In this document: in pieces, positions 12,263 to 23,967 of the stretch
How positions within the stretch are numbered: the stretch's first letter is position 1
How the letters are laid out: each line of letters begins with the position of its first letter
Source: Lamellibrachia satsuma
Taxonomy: Eukaryota; Annelida; Polychaeta; Sabellida; Siboglinidae
Reading direction: 5' to 3'
DNA: 64,000 nucleotides
Assembly: GCA_033239005.1 (NCBI GenBank)
Contig: BSQZ01000036.1
Coordinates: forward strand, 3,115,001 to 3,179,000
Notes under the pieces: generated by a model
Seen by the model: the letters and a program-made list of their open reading frames with translations, nothing else
The model's database searches: none
What the model was told of the DNA's origin: nothing
Translations under genes and position numbers: made by a program

Positions 12263-15200
12263 ATGGCTTCGGGCGAAGATTTGACAGTATTGTCTATAGT
12301 ATACGACTTTTTGAAGGAGAAGTGCAGCGATGCAGCTAAGATGATTAAAAAGAAGACGGGTGTTGTGAGTATGTTGAGCGTCACTGTTGTAAACATAATT
12401 GGTTTTCCAGAAATGCAGTCGGATTAGTCGAGCACGTGTTGACAAAATCAGCATGGCCGCTGTATCATTCATTATCATTATGTTCATGGACACTAATGGA
12501 AATAAGCCGCTATGGGTTTTTGTGTTATCCTAGGTGGAGGCTAGGTTTTTTAGTCAATGTTGTCATTTTAGGTCTATTTGTGTCATGTTTGTACAAATCA
12601 AGTAACTGACTGTAACGATGTCGTCAAATGAAGCAAATTGAGTCGGATGTCAGAATCACGGGCAACTGAATCAGCTTGAGCCCCTGTAACTAATATATAT
12701 ATATATATATATATAACAGGGTATGCAACTAGGAATGACCCCACTCACCTTTCAACATCCGTATCTGGGCGTTGCGAAGCGTAATCCGAATACTACGACC
12801 ATACACAAATGTCCCAAAGAACTTTCAATATACCTATTTGTCATTAAAAATCATATATGGATTTCTTCTGAAAAGAGGTATGTTAACGACTGTGCACGCA
12901 GAAAGAACCTACGACGAATACGATCACGTGGCAATATTACTGGAAGTGAGGTGCGACATGCCTTATTGGCCAAATAGTCTACCCAACAAAAGGAGTCAAT
13001 GATCATTCTGACACATTCTACAGCAGGTGACACATGGTGAAGTTTTGTTGTGTGGGGTCATTCCTAGTTGCATACCCTGTTTTATATATATGTGATGCGC
13101 CACGCCAAAACCAGGCGCTTGTCGCTAGATTTACTTCGGCGCAGGAGCCTAAAACGCATGCCGTCCCTTCGAATTGTCACAACATGGTTAACGACGGAAT
13201 CGATCAGCGAAATTATCCATCTTTCCATAAATCCATTTATATATGCATAAAGATTGTTCAAACTAGTAATATTTAGCACTTTATTGAAGCCCCTAATTAG
13301 CGTCGCGGTTGAGAAGTCTGAAACAAAGCCATTTTGACGCGTTTTTGATCGACTTTCTTTGCTCGCTTACAAACGGGAAACCCCACATGTTATACATGGC
13401 TGGATAGCTTATGACGTCAACTACACGTGATTGGGAATCTCTTACTTTAGACAAATGAAACAGCTCCTATTATACATAATTTATCTAGCAACAAAGTGCT
13501 GTTGTTGCTATGGACGTTGCGAAACACTCGCTGGTTGGTCGAAAAAGTAAGCGTGCGTGCGCAATCGGCTTGTTTACACATTCTTTTCGTCTTTGTTCGC
13601 CAGTTTCGCCCACTGTTTTCGTCTTCCATTCGTTAAAAATGCACTATGGCATCGAAAGAAGCTTATTTAGCTACCGAGTTGGATCATGCGAGGGGGAGCA
13701 ATGTTGAGGACAGCAGTTTAGCTGTCGTGATTGAAAATTACTTCGAAAGCCGCGTCAAGCCTGTGGAAGTCGCCTCGCCAGGGCCAGGGAAGACCACATT
13801 GTCATTGAGCCTGCACTGGTTGGCTCACCGCCAGCGGGAGCGGACTTTCCAAATTGGGAAAACTGACATTGTGTAGTGTTATTATATATGTAATGTGTAA
13901 ATAATGTTTTATTTTCAGGGATTTACTTTAGGGGTTCGGCTCCCAGTGCTCGTGCGCGGTAGTCTCCGGGAATACCAAACCTGGTAGTAAATGAGGTGGC
14001 ATTCAATAAATATTACGTTTTTCCACTTTATACTTCTGTATCTTCTTTATACACATCTACTGGAAGAATATACAAAATTTCATTCCATTTGGAGCATTGT
14101 AAGTGCATGGTTGCTATGGAAGAAGCAATCTAAAAGTGTAATATCTTGGCCCAGGAGTGAAATACACTGTTCATGTTGGTGTCATTTTAAAGCTGTGTGT
14201 CTCCTCTATTTGAATCTGTAATAAAATGGTTTTGTAAAATTGTCGACAAGAGCCTGGTTTTGGCGTTTGGCATCACATATATTAGTTACAGGGGCTCAAG
14301 CTGATTCAGTTGCCCGTGGTCAGAAAGCTCATCAAAACCAAGTAGTGAAGTACGTCGATGAAAATATGTTAACAGTCATGCACAGCTGCCACGTTTAGTT
14401 TACATGCAGTTTTAGTGATTTTTAGTTTACCTGCTGCCAAACAATGAAATAGAAGAAAGTAAAAGGTCCCACACAGGGAAATGGAAAAAAAAACATGTGG
14501 ACGTAGTGTGTCACATTGTCACACAACTGGTGACCCGTGGCCATGTCTGTAAACTTACTTTACTATGTCCATTCTAGCTTTGATTAGCTGTTTAGGGAGT
14601 ATCTCATCAACTGTAGGCAGTGTTGTAATGTTGTCATTGTTGAAAATGTTAAGGACCAGCCGAGTCTGTAACCTGAATATGTTGCAGGCCCTAAAATTTA
14701 AAGGCCAGTGCTGACACTGCTGTGTGTGTTCATAAGTACAAATAATATTTGTCCGCAACATAAATGTTGGTAAATAGAAATAAGAACTGTGGGGTTATGG
14801 GTGGACAGAAGACCTGCAAGGCTGCAGTTATGTCAAATGCTGGGTGTCACTGTGTTTCAAATCTCAAGTTATTACCTGCAGACAGCACATTCTTCAGCTA
14901 ACACATTTGGTTTGTGTATAATAAATAATTACTAACTTGGTGTATAAATTAGTGTTAATCAAAGTTTGTTTGATTTGTTATATGGAAACTTTCACTTTCA
15001 GATCCCTCCACCAGCTGGGTCGCCAAGTATAGGTGACATGTATCAACATTGGAAGAGGTAATGCCGCATTCTTCTTCAGCCTGGCAGATATTAGACTAAA
15101 TAGTTTGTTTTGATGTACTAGCATGCCATTTCACACAGTTCTAGACGATGGCCCAAAAGTGTCCACTTTGACCGTTTTTTTTTAAATGGCTGCCAAAACC

Positions 15201-16382
15201 ATTTTTGGCATAAAGAATTTTCCATGATATTGTGATTAAACGAGAACGTAGCGGTTTGTTATTGTGGTCCTTGTTTTAGCTTTCATTCAGTGATTTGTAA
15301 AGTGTTATGTCTCTCCACGTGGATTGTTACTACAACACACCCATGGATTTTTTTCTCTTGCCAGTGTTTGGTTTTAGCAAATTTTCCCTTGAAAGGATTG
15401 TTGAAAGCATTTATATAACCAATTTAGTAAGGTTACTTTTAAAGGTGCATCATCAATTTGATTTTTTGCCTGACTCATTTCAAATTAATTTTGTGAAAAT
15501 TCAAACCTACCTAGTATCCACTACGACATGCTAGCTCGTTTGTGCAACTTTTATTGAAATTATCAGGCAGACTATTCAATTATAAAATTTTACATCCAAA
15601 ATTTATTGAGGTGAAACGGAAACACTGAAAACTCCACCCATGGTAAAATTTTATAAATTTGTCATGTGATTGGCGAGAGGATGGAAGTCACGTCCAGCCT
15701 TGACTCCATAAAGTGTTTTCCATTTGGATTTTTTAGCCTTACCAGATCTAACGTATGGTATGGGTATGGCCTGGGCTTAAATTTTAGTATACAGGCCTGG
15801 GCTGGGCTGGGCTTGACAATTTTTTACGGGCCCAGGCCGGGCCTGGACTCTAACTGCTAAATGCCGATCGGGCTTGGGCTCAAATTATAGGCCCACGCAG
15901 AGCACTAGTGTGTGTGTATATATATATATACACTATTTTATAATTTTTAGAATGGTTCACACCCACTGACAATCTGCATTGTTTCAGTTCTGATTCACCC
16001 CTGAAGAGGAAACTCAGCAGTGGGCAAATAAATGCCAAGAAGAAACTGAGACGGGAGGATGTGTCTTCATCTGACTCCAGGTGGGTAAATCTAGGGGAGG
16101 ATACTTTAAGTAGGTGAATCCTAGGGAGGTGTGATGACTGATTCAAGGGGGATAATCATGACTACAGGTGAGTGATGCTTGACTAAGGGAGGGGGTGATG
16201 ACTGTTTCTAAGGGTAATTTTGAGGTGAGTGGATCCCTGGGGGGTGATGAATGATTCTGGGGGTAATCTTGAACTTGAATCTTTGGAAGGGTGATGGCTG
16301 ATTCTTGGGGGTAATCTTGAACCCTTGGAAGGGTGATAACCGATTTTATGGGGTAATCTCAACTCGAGGTGGGTGAAATTTA

Positions 16383-16420
<38 letters not shown>

Positions 16421-19400
16421 TAAATTTCACCCACCTCAAGTTGATATATATATATATGGAAGAGGCTAATGCTCTGTAGCAGTTAGGACACATTATTAGG
16501 TGCTAGCATGAAGTGATGCTCAGCACAAGGAAGTGCAACGAATATAATATACACGGTACACTATGACTGCAGTGATGATGAAGATGACGCGAAAGGAAAG
16601 ACAGTGGCTGCGAAACGACCACGCAAAACTACCAGCAGCACCTCAGGTACAATTCTGGGTGGAGCTTAGTTTGGAATGGGTAGAGTACTGACCTTCAATT
16701 TGGCTGTGGCCATGTGCTGCAATGCATATTGGTCATACCTTGTGTTGCACTCCATTTAAATTGTAATGGCTAAAATAAGACTTTTATTGGCATCTTTTTA
16801 TTATTTCCATGGCAGCCTACCAGTATGGATTTTTAACATGGATTACAGTATATCGGAAACTGCTGCCATATTACAAAAATAAAAATATCAGACTGGAAAT
16901 GATTATATTAAAGCATTTGTGGTATTATGAGATTTTTAGTGGCTGTGGTTCCCTTCCTTCGGGCGTTAGTGCCCCAAAAATGTGTTAAGGTAAAATCTCT
17001 AAAGGTGATATTACTTGCCCTAATATTACCAAATTCGAGACCTGAGACTATGTACACTATAAAATATGTGATGCTTTCTGTGGTATAAAAACTAAAATCT
17101 CCCACACATTTTGAGTGTATGTACTGCAATTTTCAGTTTATACATATGCAATATGTTGATGATTTATGTGTTTTCAGAGCATAGTTATATCATTCCTCCA
17201 TAGCAACTACATGATATGCATATTTTTCCTTCACGATATTTCTAATCTATAAAAAAACTGGGTATTTATAAAAAAAAAAACATTCTTACCATTGTAGTTA
17301 CCTAAATGTCATGTCAAAAGTTTTTTCTGTATGTTAATTCAAATTAACCAATCACGTTACTTACAGTTCCTTGTTAGTTATGAGTGTTATAACATTCCAC
17401 AGATAGGACACAATATGGCAATTTCTGTACCTATTGTGTGAGGTGCCTGCAATAATCCTGAAACTACCATTGCAGTGAAACTACCATTGGAGTGAAACTG
17501 AGAAAACCATAGTAGCACATCTACACTTTAAATAATGCAATCTTCAAGAGGCTGTGCGCATTGATGCAATAAAGAAAAAACACTGGTTATTGGACTGAAA
17601 GTGGAGACACCTAGTGAAGATTTTCGAAGATACAACACAAATTTGTTGTATGGCACTGTCTGGGCTGTTGCACTGATGCACAATTATGAATACGCCAGTC
17701 AGATTAGTGGGTGGTTATGTGTTCCCTCACATCCAAGATTGGACAGTCACCCGAATTAGTATCCTATTAGAAATAATGTCCCGTCCTGGACTGATTCGTG
17801 GAGTGATATGCCACTAAATGACTTCCTCTTATAAATGCTTTCTTTGACTGATTTTGCAGAGTCTGACACTGCAACCAAGAAGACGGCCGCCACACCAAAG
17901 TCACACCAGCCTCCAAAGAAGGTCAAGATGATGCAAAAACCAGTGTCTGGTACATCTGACAGCAGTTCTGATAGTTCAGATGACGATGGTCAGATGACGA
18001 CACCTAAGGTGGCACAGAAAAAGACTCCAGTAAAACCAGCACAAAAAGCTATCGCTAATAAGAAAGAAAGTAGTTCCAGTTCATCAGACAGTTCAAGCGA
18101 AGAAGAAACGGCAAAACCTGCAGCTAAGAAGGCTCCAGTAAAGCCAGTACAAAAAGCTGTAACAAAAAAGAAAGAAAGTAGTTCTAGTTCGTCAGATAGT
18201 TCTAGTGAAGAAGAAACAACAAAACCTGCACCTAAGAAGACTCCTGCGAAATCAGCACAAAAAGCTGCATCAAAAAAGAAGGAAAGTAGTTCCAGTTCGT
18301 CAGATAGTTCTAGTGAAGAAGAAGCGACAAAACCTGCACAGAAGAAGACTCCTGCGAAATCAGCACAAAAAGCTGCAACAAAAAAGGAAAGTAGTTCCAG
18401 TTCGTCAGACAGTTCAAGTGATGAAGAAACGACAAAACCTGCACAGAAGAAAGTTCCAGTAAAAGCTGCAACTAAACAGAAAGAAAGTAGTTCCAGTTCA
18501 TCAGACAGTTCAAGTGAAGAAGAAACAGCAAAACCTGCACAGAAAAAGACACCAGTAAAACCAGCACAAAAAGCCACAATTAAGAAGAAAGAAAGTAGCT
18601 CCAGTTCGTCAGACAGTTCAAGCGAAGAAGAAACAGCAAAACCTGCCTCAAAGAAGACACCAGTAAAACCAGTACAAAAAGTTTTAACAAAAAAGAAGGA
18701 AAGTAGTTCCAGTTCGTCAGATAGTTCTAGTGAAGAAGAAACAGCAAAATCTGCACAGAAAAAGGCTCCAGTAAAACCAGCACAAAAAGCTGCAACTAAA
18801 AAGAAAGAAAGTAGTTCCAGTTCGTCAGATAGTTCTAGTGAAGAAGAAACAGCAAAATCTGCACAGAAAAAGGCTCCAGTAAAACCAGCACAAAAAGCTG
18901 CAACTAAAAAGAAAGAAAGTAGTTCCAGTTCGTCAGATAGTTCTAGTGAAGAAGAAACAGCAAAATCTGCACAGAAAAAGGCTCCAGTAAAACCAGCACA
19001 AAAAGCTGCAACTAAAAAGAAAGAAAGTAGTTCCAGTTCGTCAGATAGTTCTAGTGAAGAAGAAACAACAAAACCTGCACAGAAAAAGACTCCAGTAAAG
19101 CCAGCACAAAAAGCCACAACTAAAAAGAAAGAAAGTAGTTCCAGTTCGTCAGATAGTTCTAGTGAAGAAGAAACAGCAAAATCTGCACGGAAAAAGGCTC
19201 CAGTAAAACCAGCACAAAAAGCTGCAACTAAAAAGACAGAAAGTAGTTCCAGTTCATCAGATAGTTCAAGTGAAGAAGAAACTGCAAAACCTGCCACAAA
19301 GAAGACACCAGTAAAACCAGCACAAAAAGCTGCAACTAAAAAGACAGAAAGTAGTTCCAGTTCGTCAGATAGTTCTAGTGAAGAAGAAACAACAAAACCT

Positions 19401-22400
19401 GCACAGAAAAAGACTCCAGTAAAGCCAGCACAAAAAGCCACAATTAAGAAGAAAGAAAGTAGCTCCAGTTCGTCAGACAGTTCAAGCGAAGAGGAAACAG
19501 CAAAACCTGCCTCAAAGAAGACACCAGTAAAACCAGTACAAAAAGTTTTAACAAAAAAGAAGGAAAGTAGTTCCAGTTCGTCAGATAGTTCTAGTGAAGA
19601 AGAAACAGCAAAATCTGCACAGAAAAAGGCTCCAGAAAAAGCTGCACCTAAAAAGACAGAAAGTAGTTCCAGTTCGTCAGATAGTTCTAGTGAAGAAGAA
19701 ACAACAAAACCTGCACAGAAGAAAACTCCAGTAAAAGCCGCAACTAAGAAAGAAAGTAGTTCCAGTTCATCAGACAGTTCAAGCGAAGAAGAAACGGCAA
19801 AACCTGCCTCTAAGAAGACACCAGTAAAGCCAGTACAAAAAGTCGCAACTCCAAAAAAGAAGGAAAGTAGTTCTAGCTCTTCTGATAGCAGTGAAGATGA
19901 AAATACAAAAATAAAGAAAACACCCAATGGCATAGCAGCACGAAAGGTGAACGGGAATGCCGGAAGTAGTTCGAGTGATTCTTCTTCAGATGAAGAACAG
20001 ACAACGCAAAAAGTTAAACAAGCTTCAAGAAAGAGCCCAAAAGTGAATGGCTTGGAGGTATGTATTGTAAATAGTGACATAATTAGACTTTTGTGTTGTA
20101 AATTCATATTGCCTAAGGTAGCAGACCCCCAGTAAAATATTACGAAGAAATTTTTTTTATGTTTTACATTTACATGAAGACAATAAATTGGTGATTTATT
20201 GTCTTTAGTTCACTGAGCTCGGATTTTCCGAGGATATTGGCGCTAAAGAAGTCCTTTTTTATTATTTATTATAATTTGTACACATGATACATAGCATATA
20301 TCAACGAAGACAACTGAAAAGAAGCAATATAGCTTATAATTCCTTGTTTACATAATTCATTAACCATTTCGACAGGCCAGTATATCGGCCTCGCTGTGTA
20401 TGATGCTACAGTACGACAGGCCGGTATACTGGCATTGGCTATGTTCACAATTTAAATCACTTACTCATAATTATCCACTAAGTGGAGCCACTTGTTATAT
20501 ACGGTTGTCATGGCGAATGAATTAGCTATTCGGTAGCGGCAATAGTTTATTATCGCTCAAATAATTTTACGGAGATTTTCACGTTTTTAATTATGTATTA
20601 TCAAAATCTGCTATGGCCGCAATGGCGAACGGCATTACTTCAACTGACGATTTACCGCAGTATATATATATATATTCAAGTAGTTCCTATGACTACTCGG
20701 TTAAACATAATTTGATTGCTGACTGCGGCACATAACCACAACTTTGTAGTGTAATATTTCAACAATGAGGTTATGCAGCATAGTATTCACTTCACAATAT
20801 AAATTGTTCGTAATATGTATATATATTGGCTGTATGAAACTTACCATCTATTAGAATTCAGCATTCATCAAGATTAAGTGCTTTGATTATCTTTTTTAAG
20901 GTTTGAAGCGATGTGCAATGTTCAAGATGATTCTTTATCACTATAGTATTCCAGTATTTGGAACCAGTATATGCCAATATATTTTGTCTGATTTTTGTAT
21001 AGCAATATGGTATTTTATAAGTTGTTCCTTGCCTTGTGTTATGACTAGATATTTAAATAATCATGTCATTGAATATTTCTGGTAACATATACTTTATACA
21101 TAAAGTCACAACGTGTACTTGTTTACTTGATAGATGTAAAAAAAAATTGTTTTTTAAATAATGGCTGAGTGTGATTTCTGAAATCCACTCGACTAATTAT
21201 ACGTACTAACCTTTTCTGTAATACATGAATTTTGGACAGGTATATCTTCAGGGCTCTTCCCCATACTATATTACAATAAGTGATGTATGGATAAATAAAA
21301 GAATAATATAAATTTGTCAGAAATTTTGTGTCCAGCTTGTATTTTACCTTATTAATTATGCCAATGCTCTTTGATATTTTGTTACATATATGTTTTATAT
21401 GTTCCCTCCAGTTTAGTTTGTTCTCTATTACTATTCCTAGAAGGTTTGTATAATTTACAGTACCTATTTCTGTCCCATCTATGTAGATTTTATTATGTCT
21501 GGTTTTTATGCTCTGAGTATTGCTAAAGGTCATTGTATGTGTTTTCTGGATGTTTAATGACAGTTTATTAGTTTTAAGCCATATTGTTAGCTTTTTTAAT
21601 TCAATGTTTAAATCATTTTCCATTTTTTCCAAGTTGTCCCCTTGTATGAAGAAATTTGTATCATCTGCAAACATAATAGGAGATGTAACTTGAGATACAG
21701 CACTTAGATCATTTATGTATATGAGAAATAGTAAAGGCCCCCCAGAATTGAACCTTGTGGTACACCACATGTTAATTTTTTTAGAGCAGAGTTAGTCCCA
21801 TGAAATATTACTGCTTGTTTTCTTTTAGCTAAATAATTTTGAATCCATTGGAGCACATTACCCCTAATTCCATAGTGAGCTAATTTCGTTAGTAAGATGT
21901 TATGTTACCTAATTCAATCTTGTTTTAACTACAATGCTGAAATTTAGCATATGAACTTGTCTTTACACAGTTTGGTGAAGGGATTGTGTCAAAAATACAC
22001 TGCTACTTTAGGCTGTCATTCAACTTTTGCTTAATTCATTCACGGTGGTGTAGCAGACGTAATTCGTTTATGTTAACCAAAATCTGCCTTAAAGTTATCA
22101 GCGATGTCTTTATGTTTTAAAAATCTTGTAACAACCAAATAAATGAAAAACTTTAATTTTTATTAATCTTGAATATTCTATAGTATTTCAGCTACAATCA
22201 GAAGAAGTAGTTAATTTATCTTAAACACTTCTGCTGAAACTATTCGATTCAAGGCAATCATATAACGGCTACCCCAACTACCTTAATGCTGATGAGTTAA
22301 TGGATGGAGCTGTAGTGTCTTGTAAAATTTGAACAGCATACCGATTACCCTGTTGGACTGATTTGCATTGACACTCTGCCACCACATATTCATTCACCAC

Positions 22401-23967
22401 ATAGTTGTTGACTTATAGATGCTATTCTAGCTTTGTTGGGATGGAAAGTAATATGTTCATTTGTTTATTCTGTAGGAATCCAAGTCAACACCCAACACTG
22501 CGGAGAAACCAAATAAGAAGGTAGGTTCCAATTCTGGCAGTTTACATTTGTTGTGTGTGACAAATGGATTTCGATCATGATCTCTGTATGTGCTTGAACT
22601 GAGCGTTAGTATATTGGTTATAAATTGGCCACTTTTTTATATATTGCAAACTTGTTATTCTTTGATACTCTTAGTGAGGTGATTATTAATGCTAATTTTG
22701 TAGTGTGCAATGCTGAATTAAATTGGTGCGATTTTGATAAGGCTATTGTACTTCTTCAGGATCAGTGTTACACAAGATGAGTGTTTAGTTGGTTGATTGT
22801 ATTGATGGATGTTTTCTCAGATATAGGTTCTAAATTGAGTACTACTTTTGATACATACATATGACCTACCTGAGAAACTGACCAATCTAAGACATAAGAT
22901 ATGACATGAGACTTGATATACAGAACAAAAATTGGCAGATTTACAGTCATATTCATGACTTTTTATCAGTCACTGCTTTCACAGTAGTGATTACTATGAC
23001 ATAATCAAACCTCATTTGTTTATTCCAAGTTCATTGTGATTAGTTTGTGTTATAGTTGGATGAATGTTGTTTGCAGGAGCGAAGACGTAGCAGTCCGTTT
23101 CGAAGGATCAAGCCAGAGGTTATCTCACTAGACCCTCGTCTTGCTGACAATTCCTTCGCTGCCAAGGTTAGAAGAACCTCTCACCTTTCACTTTAGTTGT
23201 GTATGGCAGAAGTATATTGCTTGAAGTGGTACAAAGTTTTATATGTGCATTAGAGTTCATATACGCAGACATTTTCGATGTTTGTATGTTTTGTAACTTG
23301 ATAGATTGCGATACTTTAGCATTTCCAGCGAAACATGAAATGAAAAAGATGACCATTCTGTGTCAAAACAACCTATTTTCAGGAAATAAAATAAGTTGTC
23401 GCAGAATTTACTTTACTTCACACATCATTCTTGAATTTTACATATATAATCTGTTCCAATATGTCTACATATTCAGCAAATTTCAGAATTGTAGGTTGTA
23501 AATTTATCAAGTTAGAATAAATAACAGGTACGATTTTGGGCACTAGTTCACGTTATAGGGTATTACAGACATAATTTGCATGTAAATACTTAGTTCTTTT
23601 GCAAAGGGGTCAAGTATAGCCACTTAGTCATTGGTTAAAATTAAAGTAAATTCTGAGAGATCAACTTTTTGACCACTGGTTGATTTCACATGGAATATAT
23701 ATCTCCCATGTAGATAAGAAAAGTATGCTCGGTGGTCCGGAGAGGGGTAGATAGGGAACTGAGGAGGGTAAGATGAGTGGTGTCCGCTGATTGCCCTCGT
23801 CTTTTCAGTCGAATGCGAAGGGGGCATGGGGTGAGAAGGCCAGCCGGGATCTGATTCACACGCAGGGGAAGTCATTCCGACACGAGAAGACGAAGAAGAA
23901 ACGGGGGAGTTACAAGGGAGGGCCCATTGACACCAGCGTGAACTCCATCAAGTTTGACTCGGACTGA
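12263..23967 (+). CDS. NOLC1: Nopp140 / nucleolar and coiled-body phosphoprotein 1 (8 exons, 938 aa)
   Basis: Exons: 12,263-12,364; 15,002-15,057; 15,988-16,080; 16,573-16,646; 17,860-20,057; 22,476-22,520; 23,077-23,166; 23,809-23,967. All have GT-AG borders and compatible phases, and sum to 2,817 nt including TGA. The start is the first ATG of a short exon encoding an N-terminal LisH-like helix pair (about residues 8-34, LSIVYDFLKEKCSDAAKM). The centre is an alternating acidic-serine and Lys/Pro/Ala repeat domain. The C-terminus (about 857-938; RRIKPEV, NAKGAWGEKA, GSYKGGPID, ending FDSD) is the SRP40/Nopp140 C-terminal domain, the most diagnostic part. Nopp140 chaperones box C/D and H/ACA snoRNPs between nucleolus and Cajal bodies and is heavily phosphorylated by CK2. 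It is longer than the ~700-aa human protein because of repeat expansion. A possible AATAAA lies at about 25,088. Confidence 0.95.
12658..14318. mobile_element. DNA transposon with ~75-bp terminal inverted repeats in NOLC1 intron 1
   Basis: The left end CACGGGCAACTGAATCAGC is the exact reverse complement of the right end at 14,300-14,318. With the nested insert removed, the inverted repeat extends about 75 bp with roughly four mismatches (including GTGATGC and GCCAAAACCAGGC at 13,091-13,120 against 14,245-14,275). The flanks GTCAGAAT (12,650-12,657) and GTCAGAAA (14,319-14,326) look like an 8-bp target duplication with one change. The interior holds only a short frame (13,646-13,876, about 76 aa) that I cannot assign. 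The 8-bp duplication fits hAT, P or MULE superfamilies; it is probably non-autonomous. Confidence 0.75.
12716..13080. mobile_element. Nested MITE, 365 bp, inside the left terminal repeat of the larger element
   Basis: Ends are perfect inverted repeats: ACAGGGTATGCAACTAGGAA continuing to GACCCCA at the left, and its reverse complement ending CATACCCTGT at 13,080. It sits in a TATATA tract. The right terminal repeat of the host element (14,262-14,290) lacks it and shows the pre-insertion sequence ACTAATATATGTGATG. Target duplication cannot be delimited in the TA run but is compatible with TA. No coding frame is recognised. Confidence 0.8.
15720..15905. repeat. GGGC/GGCCTGGGC-rich segment, probable MITE end
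   Basis: CCTGGGC/GGGCTTGGGC motifs recur over about 120 bp and the tract ends GGCCCACGCAGAGCACTAG. This composition is common at hAT-type MITE ends, but I could not find a matching left terminus. Confidence 0.3.
16080..16380. repeat. Degenerate minisatellite in NOLC1 intron 3
   Basis: Units of about 45-60 bp built from GGGTGATGACTGATTC, GGGGGTAATCTTGA and GAACCTTGGAA-like blocks, at least five copies with variable length. It starts immediately after the exon 3 donor (16,081), whose GTGGGTAAATC resembles the unit. Confidence 0.65.
16358..16446. repeat. Long palindrome around an (AT)n core
   Basis: The left arm CTCGAGGTGGGTGAAATTTA and right arm TAAATTTCACCCACCTCAAG are reverse complements with one mismatch. 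They flank a TA tract of roughly 16 repeats, so the whole segment can form a hairpin or cruciform with an ~27-bp GC-mixed stem plus the AT core. Confidence 0.85.
17860..20057 (+). CDS. NOLC1: NOLC1 repeat exon (exon 5): about 18 acidic-serine/basic modules
   Basis: One 2,198-bp exon, residues about 109-841. Each ~36-aa module has an acidic CK2-type cluster (ESSSSSSDSSSEEET) and a basic linker (KPAQKKTPVKPAQKA). I count 18 clusters of the regular type plus divergent ones at each end (SDSSSDSSDDD, SSSSDSSSDEE). Modules 7-9 (about 18,770-19,030) are the same at the protein level and nearly so in DNA. The pair 5-6 is repeated as 13-14, indicating block duplication. In the family such clusters are CK2-phosphorylated and the linkers bind snoRNPs, so module count changes capacity rather than fold. 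The antisense strand is open over the same stretch as a codon-usage artefact. Confidence 0.95.
21120..21905 (-). mobile_element. LINE reverse-transcriptase fragment in NOLC1 intron 5
   Basis: The minus-strand open frame 21,123-21,770 starts mid-palm (LLFLIYINDL), has the catalytic FADD, then NIQKTHTM, LLGIVIENKLNWREHI and YPYITYCNIVWG. These are the palm-thumb-connection order of a Jockey/CR1-clade LINE. Upstream DNA to about 21,905 continues the RT out of frame (AHYGIRG-like). Both ends are truncated. This family differs from the CR1 copies A-D. Confidence 0.85.

Noticed and set aside
17990..20107. 705-codon open frame antisense to NOLC1
   Set aside because: It mirrors the repetitive sense codons (AGT/TCA/GAA/AAA avoid antisense stops), has the same period as the sense repeat, and no independent splice or start context. 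An artefact of the repeat.
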